Assembly: GCA_047967505.1 (NCBI GenBank)
Contig: CM106540.1
Source: Dipteris shenzhenensis
Lineage: Eukaryota; Polypodiophyta; Polypodiopsida; Gleicheniales
Reading direction: 5' to 3' (one strand)
Length of the DNA: 64,000 nt
The notes under the pieces are model-generated. The model was not told the DNA's origin. It worked only from the letters and a program-made list of their open reading frames with translations, and searched no databases. A program made the translations under genes and the position numbers. Below are positions 1 through 10,097 of the stretch, piece by piece (the stretch's first letter is position 1; each line of letters begins with the position of its first letter).

Positions 1-59
1 TGGATTGACTGCAACTCTATTTCATGACCTGCAGGACCCCAATTGCCTCGATCATCCAC

Positions 60-1500
60 ATTACAACCTAAATAATAGGCTGATTTGGTTCCATGATAGG
101 ATTCACTTCACTAAAAACTCAATGTACACGCTACTAGTGCTTTAAGAGCTGCATTCATCCCCAATGGTATTCAAGAGCTGCTGGTCACCGAGGGTCATTC
201 AAAACCCATGAGAGAGTGAAACATAGTTTTTATTGGAAGGGGCTTTGGAAAGATGTCTACAGTTATGTATAGTGCTGTAAGCCTTTCTAGCACAACAGAG
301 AATTAAATCTCAGCCTAGCTAGTCTACTCCAACCTTTGCCTATTCCTGAAGGTAAATGGACATATATCTCCATGGACTTTATCACGGGTCTAGAGGTTGG
401 AACAATATTTTGTGGTGGTTGATAGGGTTACAAAGGCAGCACATTTCACCCCTACCAAGACTTAATTTTCAGCTTCCATGATTGCTTCCCAATTTATGGA
501 GAATGTCTTCCAGTTACAAGGGTTGCCATAGGAGATTGTTAGTGACCGTGATGCCAAATTCATGGGGCATTTTTACCAAGAGTTGTTTAAGTCTATGGGC
601 ACACTTATAACCCCTAGTACTGCTGATCATCCTCAAATTGATGGCCAAATAGAAAGGGTAGATAGGTGGTTGTAATAATACCTCAAACAATTCTTCTTTG
701 ACACCCAACATCATGGGATAAATGGCTTCGTCTGGCTATAATTATACTAAGAATACTCCCATTGGCATGAGTTCAATTGAAGCTATGTATGGGTGTAAAC
801 TCCATGTGTGCTCCAATGTTGTTGATCGCACAATGGCCAACCAACAAGCTAGGGATGATCTAGCCCACATGACTGCTTTACTATAGCAATGCAAGGACAA
901 CATGATTAAGGCCCAAGCTCATATGAAACGGTATGCAGATCAACATAGAAGAGAACTCTGATTTGAGGGAGATTCTATGTTTCTCAGGATCCACAAGACC
1001 AGATAGGCTTCTCTGAAGGGAAACACTAATACTAAGCTTGAACATAGATATTATGGCCTATACAAAGTGCTAAGGAGGGTTGGTGAAGTGGCTTACCAAA
1101 ATTGGAACTGCCTCCATCATCCAGAATTCAAGATGTATTCCATGTATCACTCTTAAAGAAGCACTTGGGTCTTTCTGAACAAGCATTTGAGGAGCTACCT
1201 CCCATGGATTAAGAGGGGTAGCTTCAATACATCCCCAAGAGAATCATCAGCTTCTAGGACTCTGTACTCTCATGAACAAATCCTATGTGGAATACTGCAT
1301 CAAGTGGAGGGGCCTTTAGATGATGAATCCTCCCAAGGCAGCCCTCATCTATAGTGGAGCAATATTCATATCGACACAAGATTTGGGAAGCCTTTGAGCA
1401 CAATATTGCTACATGGATGTGATCCCACGCCATCTACTCTTTCCATTGTTTTCTTTTTCTGTTACAGTGACTCTTTCAAATTTGAGGACAAATTTGTCTC
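60..1500 (+). pseudogene. Ty3/gypsy pol remnant: integrase and C-terminal tail
   Basis: Degraded 3' end of a gypsy-type retrotransposon polyprotein, read on the plus strand through several frameshifts and stops. A zinc-binding H2C2-like stretch lies at about 180-310 (FYWKGLWKDVYSYV). The integrase core follows, with WTYISMDFITGLE at about 355-395, IVSDRDAKFMGHF at about 535-575 and TPSTADHPQIDGQ at about 610-650; these carry the D, D and the region before the final E of the DDE enzyme. The weaker tail at 960-1400 resembles the linker and chromo-like end seen in chromovirus-type gypsy elements. The stretch FKFEDKFVSWG near 1470-1505 resembles the usual end of such polyproteins just before the 3' LTR. 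Integrase would insert the cDNA copy into the genome. It is not functional here. Confidence 0.8.
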
Positions 1501-2440
1501 TTGGGGTGTAGGACCGCAACAAAAGGGTTACTTTGGTAGCCTTTTAATTAGCTTTGTACTATGTACTTTATACTATAGGCTTTTAAATTGTTGCCACATG
1601 GTAGTTTCGGGGTACCATCTCGTAAATAAAGATGTAAATCAGCCTGCACAAATGCCCTTCAATTGTCTCCATATCTACCAAATCTTGTTCATGCCTTCTG
1701 CCTACATGCCTTCCCTTCTATTGCCCATGTGGCAGAACTTGATGCTACACCTTATTGCCCTACACACAACCTCATCATCACATGCTTACAAGTGATGGTC
1801 GTACACCTTTGATCGCCACCCTGTTCGTATACTTTTGCAAACACAAGCATTAGAGGCAATCCAAAAAAGGAAATGGGTCAACCTGATTTGGCAAGTTCAT
1901 TGGCTTTGTTGTCATTCTTGATGCATCTCCAAGGCCGGGCATGGGCTTGGTACCGGGCTTGGTACCTTTAGACCTGGTAACTACGAGTGCTTGTATATTA
2001 CTCTGATTCCTTTGATTTTGTTTATTGTAATCCTAATTGATAGGATCCAAGCACACCATATGCACACCTGGAGGTGGTTTTTGTTGTTGATTCTGATTAC
2101 CTCATGCATTATAGTTGATAATGGGGATTCCTCTTTCTCCTCAGTGCTTGCACCAAAGTTCACATTGAGGACCTTGTCTGTGTCCTTCCATGCCATAGTA
2201 TGTGCATGGTTGATTCTGGTTCTACCCTTGTTGATTTTCCCAATTTTGCTAATTTGGTCTTCTTTGTTGTTGATTGTTGAACCTCTGTGGTCCCTGGTTG
2301 CCTACTGCAATCTGATTGGCTGCCACAAGTGGGGCTTGGCTATTTGAGTTTTATACATGAGGAGGAACTCTCCCCTGTCATTAGGATTATACCAGCATCT
2401 TTCTTTCTAATGATTGTCCTTCCCACCAAATGCATAAGAA
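1500..2440. other. Probable LTR and flanking non-coding sequence
   Basis: Follows directly on the gypsy polyprotein remnant, so its left part is likely 3' LTR. No second LTR copy is visible in the window to define its ends. The open frames at 1394-1795 and 1991-2347 resemble no known protein and are rich in hydrophobic residues typical of AT-rich non-coding DNA. Confidence 0.35.
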
Positions 2441-3440
2441 ACTTTAGGTGGAGGTGGGGGTGTTTTCAAAGATTCCAACACTGCTCTTTGATCATTTGCT
2501 CTAGCTTAGAGAGCCTGACTATTTTCTTCTTGCCTTCTAATTTGTCTTTGTCCTTTCTCTATCTTTTCTTCTTCTTGGAGGTCTCTTCCTCATCACTCTC
2601 TTCATCTGATGTGTCATCTGCTGTTGCATCACTTTCCTCTTCCTATGCATTACTATCTGTTTCTGTTTCAAAATCTGTGTCAGAGTCGGGATGTCAAGAT
2701 TTTCTTCTTTTGTTTTTTGGACCTTGACTTAGTACCAAGTCTTCTTTCTACTCTTTGTGTAGCATCGACCATCTTGTTGAAATAATTTACTCCTCTGAGC
2801 TGATCTCTGCCACCCACTATTGTCCTTAATTATTTGTTGAGTCTTCACAAAAAAAATCTCCCAACTGCTCATCATCAGTGGGTTGAGTGTTTGTCAACCT
2901 TCTGATCAGATTTATAAACATATGTGCATAGTCCTCAACTAACAGATGTTTTTGTTTCATATTCCGAAGCTTCTTGAGTATGTCTTCTGGATTTTTTTCT
3001 TTATGAAAATGACTTAAAAAGACAGTTTTCAAATCATTGTACGTTTGAAAATGAGCTACACTGTATTGCACAAGCCAATTCATTGCCTTACCATTTAATG
3101 TTGCTACAAACTTCTCCTTTTTTGTGAGGTTCGACAGTTGTCCGAATCCGCTTGCAGCCCATCTTGTCTCAAACTATCCAACATGACTGTTGGCATCTTG
3201 TCCTTTCTTGCCTGTGAATTTAGCTGATTTCACCAAGAGATTCTGCATCCTTGGATGTTGTTGTCATCTTTGAGGTGGAACTTGTTGTCTTTATTTTAAA
3301 AGTGGAGGCAGTGGATTGAAATCGAGTTTCCTTTGAACTTGTACAAATAAGCGTGCTGTGAAATTCGTCACAATACTCCTCTTGATTAATTCTTCAGTAG
3401 GTGATTGCACCATCAATTGGGTAAGTTCGAGTTGTACTTC
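2440..3440 (-). pseudogene. Ty3/gypsy gag remnant
   Basis: Minus-strand gag-like sequence. The conserved core at 2826-3083 reads NWLVQYSVAHFQTYNDLKT and FLSHFHKEKNPEDILKKLRN, the pattern of the Retrotrans_gag domain (a W-rich start, then a helix ending in a Y/F-x-R-L spacing motif). The upstream part to about 3440 continues in the same orientation with stops. Downstream, 2440-2740 encodes an acidic and lysine-rich tail (DSDTDFETETDSNA, then KKKKR). Gag forms the particle in which the element's RNA is copied. The frame is interrupted several times. It lies opposite in strand to the integrase remnant at 60-1500, so the two come from different insertions. Confidence 0.7.
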
Positions 3441-6240
3441 ACTTACTTCTGTGCCATGCACAGAATTGTCAAAATAAGTGGTTCCACTTGGAGTGTAATC
3501 AGGATCGTGGAAAATATGCTCCTGATCATCCGTCTGTGTGCTTGCTTCCAGTCGAGCATGGTTTTTGGTAAAGTAGGCATAGCCAATTCAGCAAGGCGAT
3601 GTTTGCTCTTGAGAGTTATATAACATGGACCAATGTGCTTGCCCATGAAAGAGAAAAATGTAGCACTTTAATCACCAACTACTATAGAGTTGCATCTAGT
3701 GCACTTTCATGAGTAGTTTGATGGCACTTTCTCGATATTTCAGTGTTCACTAGTTGATTGTGCTTTGTGCACAGTAGGACATCGGTCCGCTCGCTCCTCC
3801 CTTGTATTGTCAGCGGACAGGAGTTGGACTAGGCTTTGCTTGTTGCTGATTGTGGAGTATGAGCTACAACTTTGTAGGTACCCCACTCGTTGCAATGTAT
3901 GCACTTGTCTAGAGTGTGTGGTGCTATCTAGTTGATTGTCTTTGAATGAAGTCGACAATAGTCTGCTTTGCGCAAAGTTATCACTGCGACAATGCTTCAT
4001 TGTATGTTTGATTTTCATGGAGATTGTTGTGTCTACTAGCCTATTTTTCGTGTGGCATTGTAGATCTTACTGTGTGTTCTCTTTTTGTAGAATTGCTATG
4101 TAGCAACAACTGAGAATTAGAGTTTGAACATAGTAGAGGATCGCCAATAGTGTTGTTGGTGTCTCCAAAATGCTAGAAAACAACCACACATATCCACACC
4201 TGGCAATGGTACTGCCAAGGTCGGCGGCAGACTAACGCCAAGAAGATGCAAAGACAACTCAAAACAATAGAAGAACTAAGATTGTTGTTCATATAGTAGA
4301 AATGCTATTAGTAGTTTGTATTCCAATAGATCACAACAATAACCCTCATATAAGAGGTGAAGATAAGCTCATAACATCATCCGACTTCACTCCGATAATA
4401 TTCAGAAACAACAAATAGTCCAAAACATAATGTGGGGGATAAGGCCACTCCTACTGGCTGTTAGGGACAACTATAATTGTCCCTATAGCTACAAAATTAT
4501 CCCACTACTCCTCGTGTAACTTCCCTTGACTAGGGGTGTACTAACCCTTCTGGGGTGAAGCCTACATGGGTGGAGAGGTAGGTGGGTGGAGAGGTAACCC
4601 TCAACATATGTGTAGGCAAGGATATTGCCTAGGAAACTGATCATACACATCAAGCAATGTCCTTGGTTCATGGGGATAAGTGATGCAAGGAATGAAGGAT
4701 AGCTTGTCTAAGGGGTGAAGGTTATATGCTAATATATAAATGGTCATTCTCATGGAATCCTAACACCAAGGTCGGAGAAAGATTAACCATATACCCATCC
4801 ACTCATGAATGTTGTCAACTCCATACACACATCAACTATCATGAGAATTTCACTAGAGAAGTGGGAGCTTTGCATTATGACATAGACTCTAGCTTCCAAT
4901 GGTTATCAAGGGGATGTGCTCAACCAAGGAAACCCATGATACCAAGAACCAACTCAAGGATTTTGTGTTGTAAGTATAAGATTTTAAACATAGGCCACAA
5001 AGCCCCCAACATAACTATACCAACAACCACATGATACGGTCACCATTGAGAGAAACTGAGAATGGACTAGAAGGGACCAATCTCGTCACTATTCCAATGG
5101 ATGCAAGATCCTCTAAATTATGAGGGTATACATCTCTTATGCAACAAGGATTGTGTCCATTTAGATGAGAAGATGGAGACTGCAAAGAGAACACACTAGT
5201 CCCATGTAAAGTACAAAACATATGCAACATGCTCTTCCCTAACCTGCATATGCATGGTTGACTAGATTCATAAGGGCAGTGATCCCTTGGTCAAGACTTG
5301 CAATGCAAACCCCTCACAAGAGGTAATCCATTATCTCATTCTCTCATGAGAGACTTAGTTGTATTCTCCTTTTCATTCCCACCCTAATACAACTTAAGGC
5401 TAAGAGTCCATACACACATGCTATTTTTTTCATTTTCTTTCCCTTTATGGCAAGGCAAGATGACATAAGGCAAAACCATCCACAAGAGGGGATTTATAGT
5501 CTCGGTCTCATGAGAGACATACTAATGTGATTTTTTTCTTTTTCCATGGTCTCTACTCGAAGCTATCAAGATTATGCTCACCCCCCGTAGATCAATTATG
5601 GAAAACTTCTGCACAAGCTCAAGGACGAGACAATGATCATTTATGCTCATGCATGTCATAAGTATTTAATGATAAGCTACACATACCATTTTTCCCAAGG
5701 ATTCAGGTGAAGATATACTATTATATCACCATCATTCATGAACTTCAACATTTGCCTTATGGTTTGGATCCGCTCTATGACCTACTCTGCATCCTAAAAC
5801 AACATGCACAAGATTTTAGGCTCTAAATCTAGCACAAGAACCTACAAAGAGTAGAGATAGAAAGTGTAGCAAAATGGGTCCTTGAGTGTGGAAAGGGAGA
5901 AACTTTGAAATTGTCACAATGCCATGTAAAAGCATTAGGTGCTTTTTGTTGCTGTCATTGTTGGATTTCTCAAGGAGTCGACGTGTTTGGGTGAGAATGC
6001 GTTAAAATGGCTAGTTTTGGTGTGCTTTAGTGGTGAAATCAGTGAGAAAAGTAGTAGTGCAAGGGAGAAATCTTACATCGAGTTTCAAACATGGAGGTTG
6101 GATTCTCTAACAACTAATGCCATCTACATTTTTGGGTTAGGGTGGATCAAAGTGTCCTCGTATGGAAGAAAAGTAGAAGCTTAAATAGGCCATAGCACTT
6201 GGTGCAAACAATTGGGTCTTTGCACATAGAATACGACCAA
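3440..6240. other. No recognisable gene
   Basis: About 2.8 kb of moderately AT-rich sequence. Short open frames on both strands (for example 3740-4018 minus, 4726-5034 plus) show no domain, no codon-like pattern and no splice structure I can support. It may be old retrotransposon LTR or leader sequence. Confidence 0.4.
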
Positions 6241-6850
6241 GGCATTATTTTGAACTAGAAGAAGGGATGCATGGGCAAAACATGAAAATTTTTGTTCTTG
6301 ACCATGTAAATGGGATCTGATGGCCATGATATTTTTCACGGGCATCAATATAGGTGATTTTAAGTCCCTTTCAAGTTATCATGTCCATTGAGTCCCATTT
6401 GCATGACTAGAATACCACCGGTGCATTGTTTTGATCCAGAAGAGGGGATGTATGGGCAAAAACATGGAAATGTTTGTTCTTGACCATGAAAATGGGATCC
6501 GATGACCGAGATACTTTGCACCATCCTCAATTTGGGTGATTATAAGTCCCTTCCAACATTCTTGATGATGCAATGGGGTCCATTTAAGTCCCTTGCAAAG
6601 TCTAGTGGCCATCATGTCCCATTTGCATGACCAGAATATTGTCAAGGAATTATTGTGAACCATAAGAGGGGATACATGGGCAAAGACATGGAAATGTTCA
6701 TTCTTGATTATGCAAATGGAATCCTATGGCCACGATACTTTTTAAGGGCCTCAATCTAGGTTATTTTAAGTCCCTTGCAAAGTATCATGGCCATCAGGTC
6801 CCAATTTCATGATTAGAATACCACTGAGGCATTACTTTGATACGTGGTGA
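6241..6850. repeat. Tandem repeat, ~181-bp unit, about 3.3 copies
   Basis: Units start near 6241, 6421, 6648 and 6829, each at a GCATTATTTTGA-like start followed by GGGATGCATGGGCAAAAACA and later TTTTAAGTCCCTTGCAAAGT. The second interval is about 45 bp longer because the TAAGTCCCTT segment is repeated within it. Copies differ at many positions, so the array is old. Confidence 0.8.
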
Positions 6851-7289
6851 AAAATTGATACGGATCCTTAAAAATAACAAGTACTTATAGAGAATCTTTG
6901 TACCATTGTGAATTAAAGTACTGCCAACTTTCATCCCATTTCACAAATGGATGCCGAACATGGCCATGGAAAACCGACACCGTTTTAAATCTTCACAACC
7001 CATTTCATGGTATCACCTGACCAACCCTATGAAGACCTGGAACATGGATTTGCATTTTTGAGACTAAATACCCTAAACCTCATAAAATTATTTTCGACGC
7101 ATTTAGTGATGGAAATATCGACCCTAATATCGATGCTGTGGGAAGTAAAACCGAATTCCAAATCGTGCTGCTTTCATTCTTCTCTCACATCCTTCATTGA
7201 TCCTCTATAGCTTGTCAAGACCTCCCCATCTTGGAAACACCTCTTGACAACCACCACAGCTTGCAAGCATACCTTTCCACCAAGTATGT

Positions 7290-7430
7290 TGATTTTCTTT
7301 GGTTTTCTTAAGTTTTTCTTTCCCTTCCCTTTCCCCTTTCCCTTTCCTTCACTTTCCCTTTCCTTTTTCCTTTGCCTTTCCATTTCACTTTCCTTCCCCT
7401 TCCCTTGCCATTATCGCTTGGACTTCATTA
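7290..7430. repeat. Pyrimidine-rich simple repeat (CCTTTC-type)
   Basis: Plus strand is almost pure C/T, built on TTTCCC and TTTCCTT steps. Open frames across it are made of F, P, S and L only and are artefacts of composition. Confidence 0.8.
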
Positions 7431-7549
7431 TATGCCTTGTGGATCAAAGGCATAGTCATTTGCATATGTCATCTCTATCACCCATCTGCACATGGATATC
7501 TTCAACGTCTTCCATAGGTGGAGACAGATTTTCCAGTTCAATCTAGCCT

Positions 7550-7950
7550 TTGAAACTCTCCCAGAGATTGGGACAATTTTGTAATAGGATTCCAATGGAA
7601 ATTAACACAGGGCAACTCAGGATGCTAGAGAGTGTAGCTCCTTTAAGTTGACGTGGCGGTACATTATGTTGGGGAGTCTATTGTTGGAACAAAGGCTCAA
7701 CTACAATATCAAAACTCTATGGGTCCAAGTAATGGATTAGATCTTGAGCTTGCTTCTCAGCCACAAATTGAGCTTGTTCCTTTGTACCCGTTGATGTCAA
7801 AGGCATCGGCCAGAGCATAGCTGCATGCAGATTGGGCGAGAGTTGCAAAGGGTGTCTCTACCGCAAGTGCGAGTGTTGTGTTAGGGGGGTTAGAGATGTG
7901 TTAGTGTTTTAGGCACCCTTGGGTTAATAATGTGCCTAGGATTGTCCCAT
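7550..7950. other. Unassigned sequence next to chimeric block
   Basis: No gene seen. It begins where similarity with the inverted copy near 42.87 kb stops, so it is the local flank or a different internal part of the same element. Confidence 0.3.
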
Positions 7951-8980
7951 GTGTGTAGGGAAATGTGCTGGTGATCGGAGGTCACAGCGAAAATATACAA
8001 GCAAATTAGTGTGAAAAGAGGCCCACACCGGGGCACAAATTAACAAGTTCTAGGGATGCAAAAATGGTGTGCAGGTGGACTAACGCCAACTGAGTTGGGG
8101 TAACTGCTAGTTAGTACAACTGAGTCAATTTGATGGGTCAATAACTACAGTTAAATCACTAACTACAATTAGTTACCCTAACTAATTTGAGTCTAGACTA
8201 ACCAAAAAGGGGGTCATCTAACTTAAGCTTAGCTGACTTAAGTTAAGACTAACCTAACCTAACTAGTTAGTTTAACTGTTAGTTACAAAAACCTAACTGT
8301 CTAATAACCCTAGGTTAAACTAACTAAACTATGTTAAACTAACCTAGGTTAAATCTAACCTAACCTAGGTTTAAACTAACGTAACTAGGATTAGGTAAGG
8401 TTAGGGTTTTTTTTTAACTTTTTATAGGGCTCAAAAAAAAAACGAGGGGGGAGGGGGTGGTGGCTAGAGGGGACTGTGTGGGGGTTGGGGTGGAGAAGGG
8501 GAGAGGAGGGGAGCTGGAGAGTGGAGGGGGCACGAAAGAAGGGGCACGGGGAGGCGAGGCGAGTGGAGGGAGGATTTGGAGGGCGATCAGGATAGGAGGC
8601 AGAGGGTGGAGCGGGTGTGCACCGTTGGGCGTAGAAGGGTAGAGCTGATGGTGCTTGCGGGGTGGGCAGTGCCACGTGGCAGGTGTCACCATCGTAGAAG
8701 GGCAAAGGGCGGCTGTATCGCTTAATTTAGAGCATGCACGTTGCCACATAGGCAAGCACTACACAGGCTACGAGCCGTCAGGCTACCTTTGCACAGCAAG
8801 GGCTTAGAAGCCCTTTTAGCTAAGAGGGCCTTAGGCCCTTAGTTACATTAAATTCTCTAGGAATTTCTGGAGGTAGTTTGCAAGCACACTTTTTTTAGAA
8901 GAAGTGGAAGAGACAGGGATATTCTAAATGTATACCCCAACGCTCAGATTAGTAAAGATGGTGGAGTCAAACTTCCTTCA
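7950..8980 (-). repeat. Chimeric repeat block, copy 1 (inverted relative to 41.6-42.9 kb)
   Basis: Read as reverse complement, this block matches 41628-42875 nearly throughout. Shared parts include the CACATGGGA end, the TAACC-rich stretch, a C-rich stretch after the stem-like AAGGGCTTAGAAGCCCTTTT, and a short coding piece at 8870-8975. That coding piece corresponds to the GISGG...HFF...ISKDGG part of the RING-H2 repeat family at 33.8-37.0 kb. Copies 1 and 2 join this coding piece to non-family sequence at the same point (TAAATTCTCTAG/GAATTTCTGG), so one chimeric element was copied to both sites. The copy at 42 kb contains roughly 200 bp more near 42.54-42.74 kb. Confidence 0.85.
8170..8410. 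repeat. Degenerate TAACC/GGTTA-rich stretch
   Basis: Irregular alternation of CTAACC, TTAACT and TAGGTTA steps without a fixed period. It is not the plant telomere unit (CCCTAAA). The same stretch is present at 42190-42400 in opposite orientation, as part of the mobile block. Confidence 0.7.
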
Positions 8981-9389
8981 TCACCTTCTTTTTTCACTGA
9001 ACTCTCCCCCCCTTACAATTTCTCCCTCATTATATTACTCTGTTATCACTGTTTCTCCCAAGTGCAGGTTATGAGCCTACAGTCGTGTCATTGTTCATTG
9101 TAGCATAGGTGTTTACAAGTGTAGCATAGGTCCTCACGTCATATTCCGGTGAGATGTGTAGGCTAAAGTGTGCAAAGAAGATCTCATGCATGCATGGGCG
9201 AGAAAGAGGACATTGGGAATGATCACAACAATTGATGGCAGCTCTTGCCTCCGTGGGGTTTTAGAAGGGGTTTCATGGTTTGAAAAGGGGATAGAGTTGA
9301 CAGATCTATCTAGGAGTTTCAGGGTTCAAAGGGAGTTGCAGACTTTAGGAGTCATCCAGGGTTGAGGAGTGCAGAGCTAGTCTTGCAGA

Positions 9390-9590
9390 TTCGAGGGGTA
9401 AGGGTTGAGGAGGAGGGACACGGAAGGAGAAGGAGGAGGGAGGAGGAGGGGGGATAAGGGGGGAGGAGGAGGGTGGAGAAAGAGGGAGGAGGAGGCTGGA
9501 GGAGCGAGGAGAAGGGTGGAGGAAAAGGGAGGAGGAAATGGAGAAGCAGGGGGAGGAGGAGGAGGGAGTACAAGGGTAAGGAGTGGGGTA
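9390..9590 (+). repeat. Purine-rich (GGA/GGGA) stretch
   Basis: Nearly pure A/G with GGAGGA and GGGGGA steps. Frames across it encode only R, G, E and K, or on the other strand P, S and L, and are composition artefacts. Confidence 0.8.
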
Positions 9591-9659
9591 AGGGCACGCT
9601 AGAACACGATAGTGTAAGAGAGCATGGAGATATTTATACATGTTGGTCTCTACACAATC

Positions 9660-9870
9660 CATATGTACCTTCGTGGTGGGACCTCTTTTGTAGGAGAACT
9701 TTTGGACAAGAGTCCCTCCACTTTTGGGGGGACCTTTTGGGTCTCTACACAAAGTGGGGGGACTTCTCTACACAAAGTGGGGGGACTTGAGGGGGACCTT
9801 TTGGGACTACACTCAAAGTGGGGGGACCTTTTAGGTCTCTACACAAAGTGGGGGGACCTAAAAAAGTGTA
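9660..9870 (+). repeat. Minisatellite, ~30-35-bp unit
   Basis: Repeats of CTCTACACAAAGTGGGGGGA followed by CCTTTTGGGT-like tails, about four to five copies, some shortened. There are further partial units just upstream (GTGGGACCTC, TTTTGGGGGGACC). Confidence 0.8.
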
Positions 9871-10097
9871 GGCTTTGAGTATCTCTCTAGATTTAGTATT
9901 TCTCTCTCTAGATCCTGATTTTGCAAGTATGATTGGATCTTTTCTAGAGAGGATTTTGGCTATCCTCATCCTTTAAGATTCATCATACCATCTTTTAGGC
10001 TCAAGATATTATAGAGGAGCTTTGCCACTACTCTATACACACAGTGCCCTCATCATTGTTTTCCTAGACTGCACTTCTGGCCCTTGTTGCCATAGGG

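Noticed and set aside
7244-7546. Open frames rich in F, P and S
   Set aside because: Composition artefact of the CCTTTC-type pyrimidine stretch.
8170-8410. TAACC repeats as an interstitial telomere
   Set aside because: The unit is irregular and is not CCCTAAA; it is carried by a mobile block.
8391-8755. Proline-rich frames (104 and 113 codons) that recur at 41834-42198
   Set aside because: They recur only because the DNA block is duplicated; composition is C-rich low complexity and the frames are not otherwise conserved as protein.
9345-9752. 135-codon minus-strand frame and overlapping frames
   Set aside because: They follow from the purine-rich repeat and minisatellite; no domain.
10026-10030. 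CACTA string as the exact left end of the transposon
   Set aside because: Too short to be significant alone and no matching right end or 3-bp duplication found; kept only as a tentative boundary.
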